Assembly (NCBI RefSeq): GCF_027214005.1
Contig: NZ_JAPWGY010000002.1
Span: 248,001-312,000, forward strand
Length of the DNA stretch: 64,000 nucleotides
Origin: Kiloniella laminariae
GTDB taxonomy: Bacteria > Pseudomonadota > Alphaproteobacteria > Kiloniellales > Kiloniellaceae
Direction: 5' to 3'
A program made the translations under genes and the position numbers. Positions 1 to 10,009 of this stretch are shown one piece after another (position 1 is the first letter of the stretch; every line of letters begins with the position of its first letter). Below the pieces are notes generated by a model, which saw only the letters and a list, made by a program, of their open reading frames with translations, was not told the origin of the DNA and ran no database searches.

Positions 1-910
1 TTTTTGTTGTAAAGAGCTCCAGCGCCTGGGCACCAACCAGTGAATTACCGTACCTGTCCAGTTCTGGCGACCAGACTGCAACAGTTAGGTGCTGGGGCAA
101 AACTGCGACGATACCTCCGCCAACCCCGCTTTTGGCAGGAAGCCCGACACGATAGGCGAAAGATCCCACTGCATCATAAAGCCCACAGGTCAGAAGCAGG
201 GCATTGATACGCTTGGCCTCCCGGGCGCTCAGGATTTGCTGCCCCGCGAAAGATGAATACCCCGCACAAGCCAGTGGCAACACAGCCCGTGCCAGATCAA
301 TACAGGAAGTCGTCAGGGCGCACTGGCGAAAATAGACTTCCAGAACCTCTGGAATGGGGCTGTGAATATTGCCAAAGCTGCACATCAGATTGGCCAGAGC
401 AGCATTTCGGAAACCGTGATTGCGTTCAGATGTTGCCACAACCTCGTCGACCCTGTTCTGGGGATTTCCAGACAGAAGACGATAATAGTCATCAATACGC
501 CGAGAGGCATCAGCGCTGCGACTGTTGATAATATCGGTGATCACCAATGCCCCGGCATTGATAAAGGGATTGCGGGGAATACCTTTTTCATACTCCAGCT
601 GAACCAGGGAATTAAACGCCGTACCAGAGGGTTCACGCCCAACCCTGCTCCAGATATCACAATCACTAAACCCCAGGACCTGCATCAAGGTAAAAAGCTT
701 TGAAATACTCTGGATCGAGAAACTTTCCTTTGCATCCCCAATCGAGAATTCCCGCCCGTCAATAGTGCGGACAGCCATCCCGAACTTGTCGCCTGGCACC
801 TCTGCAAGTACAGGAATGTAATCTGCATTTTTGCCCTTGCCAAAAAAGGGCTGGACCTCTTCCAGGATCTCTTCGAGTATCCCCTGATAGTCAATACTCT
901 CGTTACTCAT
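1..910 (-). CDS. glsA: Glutaminase (serine-dependent, GlsA/GlsB family), 3' end cut by window
   Basis: Hydrolyses L-glutamine to glutamate and ammonia in the cytoplasm. Reading the minus strand from the ATG at 908-910 gives 303 codons without a stop before the window edge. E. coli glutaminase is about 308 residues, so only a few C-terminal residues are missing. The beta-lactamase-like S-x-x-K catalytic motif is present as SIQSISK (Ser68, Lys71), followed by family blocks such as NPFINAGAL and KSGVGGGI. The gene is divergent from the malonyl-CoA synthetase gene, with about 246 bp between them. The call rests on recognised family motifs and full-length colinearity; the true stop is not visible. 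Confidence 0.93.
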   Translation of the reverse strand, partial: MSNESIDYQGILEEILEEVQPFFGKGKNADYIPVLAEVPGDKFGMAVRTIDGREFSIGDAKESFSIQSISKLFTLMQVLGFSDCDIWSRVGREPSGTAFNSLVQLEYEKGIPRNPFINAGALVITDIINSRSADASRRIDDYYRLLSGNPQNRVDEVVATSERNHGFRNAALANLMCSFGNIHSPIPEVLEVYFRQCALTTSCIDLARAVLPLACAGYSSFAGQQILSAREAKRINALLLTCGLYDAVGSFAYRVGLPAKSGVGGGIVAVLPQHLTVAVWSPELDRYGNSLVGAQALELFTTK

Positions 911-1156
911 AGGCCCCAGAATTCCTGATCGTGTAGACTGGATAATTGTCTATCGTCCTGTCAGTTTATCCTACAGGCATGAAATTGCAGCAATTATTTA
1001 TTTGAAAATAATCGACAATGATAGCTGGAAACCGCTGTACCTAAGCTGGGATGAATTTTAACGTAAACTGTTGGACCAGGTGGCTTCCTGCCTGTAATTT
1101 TTATCAGCTTTGTACGAGATTTTCGCTCCCTCCTTCAGACAAGAAATACTTGCCTC

Positions 1157-2665
1157 ATGACAAACAACCTTTATGCCTGCTTCAGATCCCGTTTTCCCGC
1201 CGATGAAAACAAACCCTTTATTTTGCAGGCAAACGGGAGAGCGCTCACCTACGCTGATCTGGAACAGCAAACAGCTCAAATGGCTGGAACACTCCTTTCG
1301 CTGGGTATATCTAAAGCCGACAGGGTCGCTGTACAGGTAGAAAAAACACCTGAAGCCGTCATCCTCTATCTTGCCTGTTTACGGATCGGCGCAATCTATC
1401 TTCCCCTGAACACAGCCTACACCTCTGATGAACTAGGTTATTTTATCGGAGACGCAACACCTGGACTTTTGGTATGTGCCCCCGCCAAAGCCGAACAGCT
1501 GGCACCCATTGCCTCAATTCATAATGTCGCCCATCTGCTGACACTCGACGGGACTGGCTCAGGCAGTCTGATGAGCCATTATCACTCTGTAGCGCCTGAA
1601 ACCGGAATTGCCGATGTCTCCAAAGACGATGTCGCGGCAATTCTCTACACCTCCGGTACGACGGGACGGTCGAAAGGTGCCATGCTTACCCATGAAAATT
1701 TGGCCAGTAATGCCGCAGTCCTGCACAGCTATTGGGGATGGAACGCCCAGGACACCCTGCTCCATGCCCTGCCGATCTTTCATGTACATGGTCTGTTTGT
1801 CGCGATCCACTGTGTCTTGATGAACGGGTCAGCCATGTGGTTTCTTCCCAAATTCGACGTCCGCGAGGTAATGGATCTTCTCCCGCACAGTACTGTTCTG
1901 ATGGGGGTTCCAACTTTCTATACCCGGTTGCTGGAACAGGATGACTTCACCAGAACATCTTGCGCGAACATGCGCCTGTTCATTTCCGGTTCAGCCCCTC
2001 TGCTTGAAGACACCTTTACCCGTTTCAGACAAAGAACGGGCATGACCATTCTAGAACGTTATGGCATGACAGAAGCCGGAATGATTACATCCAACCCCCT
2101 GGAAGGAGAAAGAGTTGCCGGGACAGTCGGGTACCCGCTGCCGGGCGTTTCTGCTCGACTGGCAAGAACCACAGCCCCAGGAGAAACAGGCGTACTGGAA
2201 ATCAAAGGCCCCAATGTCTTCAAGGGCTACTGGAATATGCCAGAAAAAACAGCCGAAGAGTTTACCGACGACGGGTACTTCATCACAGGTGACATCGCCT
2301 GTCTGGCGGATGATCAGCGTATCTCTATCGTCGGGCGAGCGAAGGACCTGATCATCAGTGGTGGGTACAATGTTTATCCTAAAGAAATAGAACTGATTAT
2401 CGATGCCGTCGAGGGTGTCCGGGAATCAGCCGTCATAGCTGCTCCTCACCCGGATCTCGGCGAAGCCGTTGTTGCCGTTGTTGTTCCTCATGATGGTTAT
2501 ATTTTAACGGAACAAACTGTTCTGGACAGTCTTGAAGGTCAGCTTGCCCGCTTCAAACAGCCCAAAAAAGTTTTGTTCTATAAAGACTTACCCCGCAACA
2601 CAATGGGAAAGGTACAAAAAGCATTATTGCGAAAGGAATGTTCCCTGCTTTTCCCCAAATCATAA
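1157..2665 (+). CDS. matB: Malonyl-CoA synthetase (MatB-type acyl-CoA ligase)
   Basis: ANL-superfamily enzyme of 502 residues, the size of rhizobial and Rhodopseudomonas MatB. It would convert malonate, ATP and CoA to malonyl-CoA through an adenylate. The P-loop-like motif YTSGTTGRSKGAM lies near residue 165. The MatB-like stretches LPIFHVHGLFVA, MGVPTFYTRLL and LFISGSAPLL follow, then ERYGMTE, the hinge GRAKDLIISGG and the C-terminal catalytic lysine in PRNTMGKVQK. A GntR regulator follows after 112 bp. No malonyl-CoA decarboxylase (MatA) or malonate transporter is adjacent, so this looks like an isolated matB. A methylmalonate or other short-chain ligase is possible, but the pattern is closest to MatB. 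Confidence 0.88.
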   Translation: MTNNLYACFRSRFPADENKPFILQANGRALTYADLEQQTAQMAGTLLSLGISKADRVAVQVEKTPEAVILYLACLRIGAIYLPLNTAYTSDELGYFIGDATPGLLVCAPAKAEQLAPIASIHNVAHLLTLDGTGSGSLMSHYHSVAPETGIADVSKDDVAAILYTSGTTGRSKGAMLTHENLASNAAVLHSYWGWNAQDTLLHALPIFHVHGLFVAIHCVLMNGSAMWFLPKFDVREVMDLLPHSTVLMGVPTFYTRLLEQDDFTRTSCANMRLFISGSAPLLEDTFTRFRQRTGMTILERYGMTEAGMITSNPLEGERVAGTVGYPLPGVSARLARTTAPGETGVLEIKGPNVFKGYWNMPEKTAEEFTDDGYFITGDIACLADDQRISIVGRAKDLIISGGYNVYPKEIELIIDAVEGVRESAVIAAPHPDLGEAVVAVVVPHDGYILTEQTVLDSLEGQLARFKQPKKVLFYKDLPRNTMGKVQKALLRKECSLLFPKS

Positions 2666-2712
2666 TCGGAAACTTATTGTGAATATTATCCATAACTGCT
2701 GTTGATAATGAT

Positions 2713-2799
2713 ACTGTACTGTTGCCTCCAAAAGGTCTACTTTCCTTTTCCAATATAATCTTGGCTTCAGGTGGCACGTGAACAATAAAGAAGTACAGT
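2713..2799. promoter_or_regulatory. Candidate GntR operator: paired ACTGTAC / GTACAGT elements
   Basis: ACTGTAC at 2713-2719 and its reverse complement GTACAGT at 2793-2799 flank the GntR start codon. The second copy lies in codons 6-8 and is part of the odd palindrome GTACAGTAC. The arrangement could be an autoregulatory site. This is pattern-based only, and the motifs are short. Confidence 0.25.
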
Positions 2800-3452
2800 A
2801 CAACCTTATCAAACGCCGTATTCTTACGCTTGAGCTCGAACCTGGATCAGATCTGGACGAGGCCACCATTTGCAAGGAATCTGGCTTGTCCCGCACGCCG
2901 GTCCGGGAAATTCTGCAAAAACTTGCGGGTGAAGGCTATATCAGACTTGTTGGCAATCGGGGGGCTTCTGTCGCCTCAATGAACCACAAGACCTTGCGGG
3001 ATTTTTTCCGCACAGCCCCAATGATCTATTCCGTCATTGGTCGCCTCGCGGCACAAAACGCAACGCCAGAACAGATTGCTGTCCTGAAAAAAATCCAGAA
3101 TTCCTTCAAAGAAGCCGTCAAGGCAGAAGATGCCGAAGCCATGGTGACCTATAACAATCAATTCCATGCACAGATGGGGGAAATGGCCAATAACCAGTAC
3201 CTGCTCCCCAGCCTGAATCGCCTGTTGATTGATCATGCCCGAATTGCCCAGACCTTTTATCGCCCGACCGATGCCCAGTCAGCACAGAACCTCAAAAGCT
3301 CCTGCGAACATCACGACCAGTTTATTGAGGCCATAGAACAACGCGATGAAGATCGGACAGTAAGCATTACCCAGGCACACTGGGATCTTTCCCGAAGCCA
3401 TATGGAACTCTACATCCATCCAGGTCCACTCGAAGCCGACTGTGACTTTTAA
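2778..3452 (+). CDS. GntR-family transcriptional regulator (FadR/FCD subfamily)
   Basis: This 224-residue protein has an N-terminal winged helix-turn-helix (about residues 5-65; ESGLSRTPVREILQKLAGEGYI is split across the recognition helix) and an all-helical FCD-type ligand domain (about 75-215). Histidines at NQFHAQM, SCEHHDQF and SRSHMEL fit the metal/effector site of that domain. The start is GTG, preceded by AGGTGG at 2769-2774 with short spacing. Lying directly downstream of matB on the same strand, it probably controls malonate or organic-acid use like MatR. That role is inferred from position only. Confidence 0.85.
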   Translation: MNNKEVQYNLIKRRILTLELEPGSDLDEATICKESGLSRTPVREILQKLAGEGYIRLVGNRGASVASMNHKTLRDFFRTAPMIYSVIGRLAAQNATPEQIAVLKKIQNSFKEAVKAEDAEAMVTYNNQFHAQMGEMANNQYLLPSLNRLLIDHARIAQTFYRPTDAQSAQNLKSSCEHHDQFIEAIEQRDEDRTVSITQAHWDLSRSHMELYIHPGPLEADCDF

Positions 3453-3687
3453 CCAACGCCCGCTCGACCACCTGCTTCAGCGCTCTTTTCCCCAGAACTG
3501 TTTTAGGGCAACAAGCCAAAGTAAGCAGGAAGTTTAATAAGGGCTCCTTAACAGAATATATAGAGGCATCTCTGGACTTTCCCCTAGGAAAACACTAGGT
3601 TGAAGGTCGTGGTTCCCGCTGGAAAGAAACTTGTTTGGTCCGGCCAAAAACTTATCGGCCCGACCTTTTCAGGATCAATAAAATCAG

Positions 3688-5520
3688 TTGAAATATCTCA
3701 CGACCAGTTTCACCTTGCAGCTCATAGTCGGCGTGTTTCTTACGAACCTCTATGTCGGCTTTTCGTATGCCCAGGCTATCCAGCTCCCAAGTCTGACGGA
3801 AACCTCGCCCTATGAATACAAGGTTTCCATCGACGGTATCCCCGACGAAAAACTGATCGAGCTGATCCAGTTGTCCTCCCGCCTTCAGCAACTGAAGGAC
3901 AAACCACCCTCGTCACTCGCGGCTCTCAAGCGGCGGGCCAGAGAAGACGAGGAAGGTTTCAACAAGGTCCTGCGCTCTGAAGGTTTCTACGATAACGCTG
4001 TTGCATTTGACCTCGACGAGTCAAAAACACCGATTGACATAGCTTATAATATTGAACCCGGCCCCCAATTCCGGCTGTCAAGCTTTCAGGTCAAGACCAG
4101 CAGGGGTCATGCCCTGCCACAAACAATCACGCTTGCTACTCTGGGCATTGAAATTGGTATGAATGCCCGCTCCGAAGCCATCATCGATGCCCAGAACAAA
4201 CTGATTGTGCAACTGGCCAACAATGGTTTTCCCGAAGCAAAACTGGCTGACCAGGAAGCGATCGTCGACTTCGAGCTTGAAAGCATGGACGTCACACTGA
4301 CCATTGATGAAGGCCCCTATCTGGTTATGGGCGACCTTGTTTTTGAAGGATTGACCGAAGTTGACCCTCAGCATCTTTATCGTTTGGCAGAATGGCAAAG
4401 CGGACAGCAATACAATGCTGAAATTATCGACAAGCTGCGGCGTAAATTTTTGCGCACGGGCCTCTTTGATGTTGTACGGCTGAAACCCCGGACCACTCCT
4501 GACAACACCGAGCTAAGGGATGGCATCGTCCCCGTCACACTTGTCTTCATCGAACGGGATCACCGTTCTATCGGCTTCGGCGCCAGCTTCTCGACCAGTG
4601 AAGGGGCGGGTACAGAATTTTTCTGGGAAAACCGCAACCTCTTTGACAATGGCGAAAAATTGAGAACAGACCTTACTGTCGCCGAGATCCGCCGCCAGCT
4701 CAACGTCACCTTTGTCAAACCTCATTATGGTCGGCTGGAACAAAATCTCACGGCGGATCTGAACATCAAGCAAGAACTGACCGATGCATTTGATGAAAAC
4801 TCTGTTGCCGCTTTTGTTGGCCTTGATCGACCCTGGCAGGAAAACTGGACAGTGGGTGCCGGACTTTCCTTTGAATTTGCCCAGATAGAAGACACAGAAA
4901 GTGAAGAGAGCTATGCATTGGCTGGTTTGCCCCTGACAGCAAGATATGACTCAACTGATGATCTTCTTGATCCCTCACAAGGCTTTCGGGTCAGCACAAA
5001 ACTCGTCCCTTATCTTGGCCTGAACGAGGTCACACCCAATTTCCTGCGCAACGAGATTGACGGGTCAACCTACTATTCTGTGCTCGATGACAATCGTCTG
5101 GTTTTAGCTGCACGGGGAAAAGTTGGCCTGATGGCCGGGGAAACCGCCAGTGACATCCCTGCGTCGAAAAGGTTCTATTCCGGGGGTGGCGGTTCCATCA
5201 GAGGCTACAAACACCAGACAGTCGGGCCACTGAACGACAGTGACGACCCCGTCGGCGGACGCTCGCTCATTGAAGTCGGCTTTGAAGCGCGAACCAAAAT
5301 AACTGAAGACATCGGCCTCGTCCCTTTTATTGAAGGCGGTAATGTCTACGACAGCATGGTACCGGACTTCTCGGAAAACTTCCAATGGGGGGCCGGAGTT
5401 GGCTTGCGTTATTACACGGCTATTGGGCCGATCCGTTTTGACGTCGCCGTGCCACTCAACCGTCGCAAGGATATTGATGATGCCGTCCAGTTCTATGTCA
5501 GCATCGGACAGGCGTTTTAG
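3688..5520 (+). CDS. tamA: Outer-membrane translocation/assembly protein TamA (Omp85 family)
   Basis: This 610-residue protein has a signal peptide (residues 1 to about 28, ending FSYA), three POTRA-like domains (about 45-125, 126-210 and 211-290) and a C-terminal 16-strand-type beta-barrel (about 295-610). The conserved barrel-lumen motif is visible as GGGSIRGY, and the last residue is Phe, as is usual for outer-membrane barrels. The start is TTG; an in-frame TAA at 3679-3681 rules out an earlier one, and the signal peptide supports it. tamB follows after 2 bp, the standard tamAB operon. With TamB it inserts or delivers outer-membrane proteins or lipids. Confidence 0.93.
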   Translation: MKYLTTSFTLQLIVGVFLTNLYVGFSYAQAIQLPSLTETSPYEYKVSIDGIPDEKLIELIQLSSRLQQLKDKPPSSLAALKRRAREDEEGFNKVLRSEGFYDNAVAFDLDESKTPIDIAYNIEPGPQFRLSSFQVKTSRGHALPQTITLATLGIEIGMNARSEAIIDAQNKLIVQLANNGFPEAKLADQEAIVDFELESMDVTLTIDEGPYLVMGDLVFEGLTEVDPQHLYRLAEWQSGQQYNAEIIDKLRRKFLRTGLFDVVRLKPRTTPDNTELRDGIVPVTLVFIERDHRSIGFGASFSTSEGAGTEFFWENRNLFDNGEKLRTDLTVAEIRRQLNVTFVKPHYGRLEQNLTADLNIKQELTDAFDENSVAAFVGLDRPWQENWTVGAGLSFEFAQIEDTESEESYALAGLPLTARYDSTDDLLDPSQGFRVSTKLVPYLGLNEVTPNFLRNEIDGSTYYSVLDDNRLVLAARGKVGLMAGETASDIPASKRFYSGGGGSIRGYKHQTVGPLNDSDDPVGGRSLIEVGFEARTKITEDIGLVPFIEGGNVYDSMVPDFSENFQWGAGVGLRYYTAIGPIRFDVAVPLNRRKDIDDAVQFYVSIGQAF

Positions 5521-5522
5521 AA

Positions 5523-8500
5523 ATGAGGCTGTCCAGAGGCCGATTGACTGCCGCCGTAATCATCACCCCCTTCCTGCTTGTTTTGACAGCCTGTGTTGGA
5601 CTCTACTTCTATCTGCAAACGGATCATGGCCGGGCAACACTTACATCTTTCCTTGAAGACAGTGTTACAGATGCTGAAGGTCTTCGATTGGAAATCGGCA
5701 GGCTGGAAGGAAACCTCTTCTCTGATTTCACACTGGCCTCGCTCATCCTGCATGACAAAGCGGGCCCCTGGCTGGAGCTGCAGGATCTGGAGGTAAGCTG
5801 GTCTTCCTGGCAACTGTTACAGGCTAGAGTACAGATCGACAGCCTGTTGCTGAAGTCACTTGATCTTGCCCGCGCACCAGATCTGCCAGACTCTCCATCA
5901 GAGACCAACAGCACCGATATCTTCCCTCTCCCGGTTGAAATCAGTCTTGGCAAAGTCGAATTGGCAAGCTTGTACCTTGGTGAACCTTTGCTTGGACAGG
6001 AAGCACGTTTGTCCCTGTCGATGAATCTGCGCAGCCAGCTTGAGGATGCCATTCACAGCGAATTGCGCATTGTCCAGCTGGACACTGGCAACGCAAGCGT
6101 CGACGCAAAAATCGATTTTATCCCTGCAACACAAAACCTGGCGATTGATGTACAGCTGGCAGAACCCCAGGGCGGTTTGCTTGCGCGGAGTCTTGAACTG
6201 CCAGATTATCCGGCAATAACCCTCTCCCTCAAGGGGGCAGGCCCGCTAGACAATTGGCGGGGAGAGTTTCTCGCCTCTGCAGAAAATCTGTTACAGGCCG
6301 ATGCCCTGCTCAAGAGCGGTGGAAAAGAGATCATTACCTTTGACCTGCAAGGTGGTTTCACGCCTTCAGAAAACTTTATCAACTCATTGCCCTTGCTCAA
6401 AAATGAGCGGACAACTCTGGAAAGTCAGCTCAGCTGGAACCAGAAGACCAGTCTGATTTCTTTAAAAGAAATACAGCTCTTCAACTCGCTCCTGAAAACC
6501 TCCGGTGAAGGCACAGTCAACCTTGATGAAGAAGCACTGGATCTCGCGCTTTCACTGGAACTGCTCGACATTGAGTCAGTTCGTCCTTTGATCTCTCCCC
6601 TCTCTTTTGATCGGGCAACAGTCGATCTGTCCGCAGATGGCAGCTTTTCAGCACTTTCTTTGACTGCGGCTTTGCAGCTGGGGACGGTCAATCTGGCTGA
6701 TACAGCAGCAATAGAAGAAATCTTTGCGACCATCAGCTCCCGGCTTTCTTTTGAAAATCTCGAGCATATTCCCCTGAATGGAACAGTTGCCCTCAGCGAA
6801 ATCACCGGATTACAGGATCAGGTAACCTCGGTAATTGGCCAGGAACTCCTTCTTGATATGAACCTCGACTATGCTCTGACGACCGGTGTCATCAAGTTTG
6901 AAGAGCTCAACGCCATCGGGAAACATGTAACCCTTCAGGCATCCGGTGAAGCCGACACCCAAAACTTGACCGCCAAAGCAACTGTTTCAAGTCAACTGGA
7001 CAGTCTTGAAGCTGTCTCAAATTTTGGTGGGCAACTGCAAGCCAACCTGCAACTGGAAAGCACTGATCTTGAGAGCGGCCTGACTGGACAAGTTGCTCTC
7101 GACCTGAACCAGTTCGACCTCAGAATGCCAGAGCTACAATATCTGGCTGGCGAAAATCCCTCTCTCACAAGTGGATTATCTCTCGGCCAAGACAGCCTTC
7201 AACTCAATAACATCCTGCTGTCCCTGCCAGTTGGTTCACTTGAAGGCAGCCTTACTCTACCAATGGACTTTCAAACCGTCGCCGGCAATTTCAAGACCGT
7301 TATCAACGACCTGACGAAACTGAACCGGGCCGCGGGTACAGAAATGGCCGGAAAAGCCACGCTGACAACACAGCTGGCTGGTGATCTCTCCAACCCCTCG
7401 ACTGAAGGTCGCCTTGTCATTGAACAACTGGGCTTGAATGGCACGACAATCGGGACCCTCGACAGCACCTTCGACATCGCCACTCTCGGTACAACCCCGA
7501 CAGGAGCCCTCAAGGCCCGGCTCACCCGTCCGCAAACAGCTGTTGATCTGACCTCTGACATCTCACTTCCTGAATACGGCAGTCTTGAGCTGACAAAACT
7601 GTTGATGCGTTCAGGCGATAACCAGTTTTCAGGAGAACTGTCCATTCCCTTTGAGGGCCAGCCGTTAAAAGGCCAGATCATCGGAACGCTTCCCCAACTC
7701 TCCGCTTTCAGCAGCTTTCTGGGGAGCCCGCTTTCCGGAACAGCAAGTCTGAAAATCGCTCTTGAATCTGAACAGGGGCAACAGCAGGCATCGCTTGATC
7801 TGGATGCAGAACAGCTTTCTTTGACCGAAGAAAATGTTGAAATTCAAAACCTGAAAGTCAAAGCCCGGTCCCTGGGAGCCCTGACTGATTCACAGGTGTC
7901 ACTTGACATCAACTCGAAAGGCCTCACCTTTGATACGATGGCTTTGAGCCAGCTCGACCTGAATGCCAACGGCAAACCATCAGATCTTGACTACACTTTT
8001 GACCTCAAAGGCGCAACAGACCCACGACTTCGGCTTGAAGGGAGCGGGGATCTAAAACTTGGACAGAAAGCAACAGTCTTCCATCTGGCAAGACTGAATG
8101 GCGAATTTGCCGATAGAAAAATATTACTGCGATCGCCTCTGATACTTGAACAAAGCAGCTCTTCAACAACACTGCAGGCCTTTGAACTCGCCTTGGGAGA
8201 AGGAAGCCTTACCGCCTCAGCCCTTCTCGTCGACCAAAGTGCCACGGCCCAGCTTTCCCTCAGATCCCTGCCTCTCAACATGGTTGAGATTATTGTACCT
8301 GACCTGCACCCAAGCGGGACACTGGAGGGGGAGGCAAATCTGCACATCAGCCAAGGGAACAGCACGGGAAAACTTGATCTGCGCGCATCAGGAATGAGCC
8401 TCGGTAAAGATAAAAACCAGGATCTGCCAGAGTTCACAGGTACCTTTGCGGCAAAGCTGCACAATCACCGTGTTGATTTTTCAGCCGACATCAACAGTGA

Positions 8501-9878
8501 TCAGGCAACGACGCTAACCGCAAGCGGATACCTGCCCGCAGTTATTTCCCTTAGCCCCTTCAGCCTTACAATTCCCGAGCAACAACCCGTCTCGGCAAAG
8601 CTTGCCACCAACAGCGACATCAATAGCCTCTGGCAGTTTATGGCTTCTGATACCCAGATCCTCACCGGAACATTACAGGCAAATGCTGAGCTTTCCGGAA
8701 CTCTCGCCAACTCCCGGCTCAACGGCCAGGCCAGCCTGAGTGACGGAGAATATGAAAACATTGAATTCGGTACCATCCTGAGACAGCTTGAATTTAACGC
8801 CGATATTCAGGATAGCACACGCCTGCTGTTAAAAGCCCGGGCTCAGGACCCCAAGGGCGGTACGCTGTCTTCAGAAGGCACTGTTGACCTCCAGGACATG
8901 ACAGACCCTGTTGTCGCGCTGACCATCCAGCTTGATAACCTTGCCGCGCTGGACCACGACCAGATCACTTTGCAAACAGACGGCAACATCAATATCACCG
9001 GACAGACAACAGGCCTCAACGTTACGGGAGACATCACCACACGCGAGGTAACCATCAACATAGACAAAGCTCTGGCCCCCGGCGTTGTCGAACTGGATGT
9101 CATCGAGGTCAATCGTCCCGGCGCCTCCCCCGATATCCAGAAGGATAAACCAAAAGCCGGGAGCACTGTTGCCATGGACCTTCTGATATCCCTGCCCAGG
9201 CGTGTTTTCATCCGTGGCCGCGGCCTTGATTCTGAATGGGAAGGCCAGTTCAAAGTTAAAGGCACGGCCGATGCCCCCCGGGTAGAAGGATATCTGAGTC
9301 CGGTACGCGGTCAGTTCTCTTTTGCTGGAAAAAATTTCAAACTGCAGCAGGGGAAAATTTCTCTGGTCGGGAGTTCTGTGATCAACCCGGAGCTTTCCCT
9401 TTCCGCCATTTATGAAGCCAGTAACGTCACCGCCATCGTCAAGATCGAAGGCACGGCTTCCGATCCCAAAATCACCATTACCTCACCTGACGACTTGCCT
9501 CAGGATGAGGTCCTGTCGCAAGTACTCTTTGGCAAGGCCGCCGGGAAGCTCACCGCCGTTGAGGCCCTGCAACTGGCGACGGCTGTTGCCTCTCTCTCTG
9601 GCAAGATCGACACCGGGGGCGGTATTCTTGATTTCGCCCGTGACTCACTGGGCGTGGACGTCCTGACTGCCGGAACAAACGAAACCACAGGCGCTCCGGA
9701 AGTCAGCGTCGGCAAATATATCAATGATGACATCTACATCGGCGTGGATCAGGGTGCAGGAGCTGGTAGCACCCGTGCCAAGGTCCAGATAGAATTGACC
9801 CCGAACGTCACCGTCGAAAGCGAAACCGGCCAAAGCGCCGAAAGCAAGGTCGGCGTCTACTGGAAATGGGACTATTAA
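5523..9878 (+). CDS. tamB: Translocation and assembly module protein TamB (AsmA-like, DUF490)
   Basis: Very long protein (1451 residues) with one N-terminal inner-membrane anchor (about residues 8-32, hydrophobic TAAVIITPFLLVLTACVG). A long periplasmic stretch of repetitive beta-rich sequence follows, then the C-terminal TamB/DUF490 domain (about 1100-1451) with motifs such as RGQFSFAGKNF and DEVLSQVLFGK and the terminal GVYWKWDY. The predicted beta-taco bridges the periplasm to TamA. It starts 2 bp after the tamA stop, so translation is coupled. A cysteine in the anchor could suggest a lipobox, but no lipoprotein consensus placement is convincing. The size is normal for alphaproteobacterial TamB. 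Confidence 0.93.
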   Translation: MRLSRGRLTAAVIITPFLLVLTACVGLYFYLQTDHGRATLTSFLEDSVTDAEGLRLEIGRLEGNLFSDFTLASLILHDKAGPWLELQDLEVSWSSWQLLQARVQIDSLLLKSLDLARAPDLPDSPSETNSTDIFPLPVEISLGKVELASLYLGEPLLGQEARLSLSMNLRSQLEDAIHSELRIVQLDTGNASVDAKIDFIPATQNLAIDVQLAEPQGGLLARSLELPDYPAITLSLKGAGPLDNWRGEFLASAENLLQADALLKSGGKEIITFDLQGGFTPSENFINSLPLLKNERTTLESQLSWNQKTSLISLKEIQLFNSLLKTSGEGTVNLDEEALDLALSLELLDIESVRPLISPLSFDRATVDLSADGSFSALSLTAALQLGTVNLADTAAIEEIFATISSRLSFENLEHIPLNGTVALSEITGLQDQVTSVIGQELLLDMNLDYALTTGVIKFEELNAIGKHVTLQASGEADTQNLTAKATVSSQLDSLEAVSNFGGQLQANLQLESTDLESGLTGQVALDLNQFDLRMPELQYLAGENPSLTSGLSLGQDSLQLNNILLSLPVGSLEGSLTLPMDFQTVAGNFKTVINDLTKLNRAAGTEMAGKATLTTQLAGDLSNPSTEGRLVIEQLGLNGTTIGTLDSTFDIATLGTTPTGALKARLTRPQTAVDLTSDISLPEYGSLELTKLLMRSGDNQFSGELSIPFEGQPLKGQIIGTLPQLSAFSSFLGSPLSGTASLKIALESEQGQQQASLDLDAEQLSLTEENVEIQNLKVKARSLGALTDSQVSLDINSKGLTFDTMALSQLDLNANGKPSDLDYTFDLKGATDPRLRLEGSGDLKLGQKATVFHLARLNGEFADRKILLRSPLILEQSSSSTTLQAFELALGEGSLTASALLVDQSATAQLSLRSLPLNMVEIIVPDLHPSGTLEGEANLHISQGNSTGKLDLRASGMSLGKDKNQDLPEFTGTFAAKLHNHRVDFSADINSDQATTLTASGYLPAVISLSPFSLTIPEQQPVSAKLATNSDINSLWQFMASDTQILTGTLQANAELSGTLANSRLNGQASLSDGEYENIEFGTILRQLEFNADIQDSTRLLLKARAQDPKGGTLSSEGTVDLQDMTDPVVALTIQLDNLAALDHDQITLQTDGNINITGQTTGLNVTGDITTREVTINIDKALAPGVVELDVIEVNRPGASPDIQKDKPKAGSTVAMDLLISLPRRVFIRGRGLDSEWEGQFKVKGTADAPRVEGYLSPVRGQFSFAGKNFKLQQGKISLVGSSVINPELSLSAIYEASNVTAIVKIEGTASDPKITITSPDDLPQDEVLSQVLFGKAAGKLTAVEALQLATAVASLSGKIDTGGGILDFARDSLGVDVLTAGTNETTGAPEVSVGKYINDDIYIGVDQGAGAGSTRAKVQIELTPNVTVESETGQSAESKVGVYWKWDY

Positions 9879-10009
9879 ATCCGCCATCGCCTTGGCTCTC
9901 GATAAAAAACACCAAGACTGATCAGCCTTGAAGTGTTGATCGCCAAGAGGCCAAAGTACCTTTGTGTCGAAAATAGATCCGGAAAACCAAGTAGAACAAG
10001 ACCTGAACG

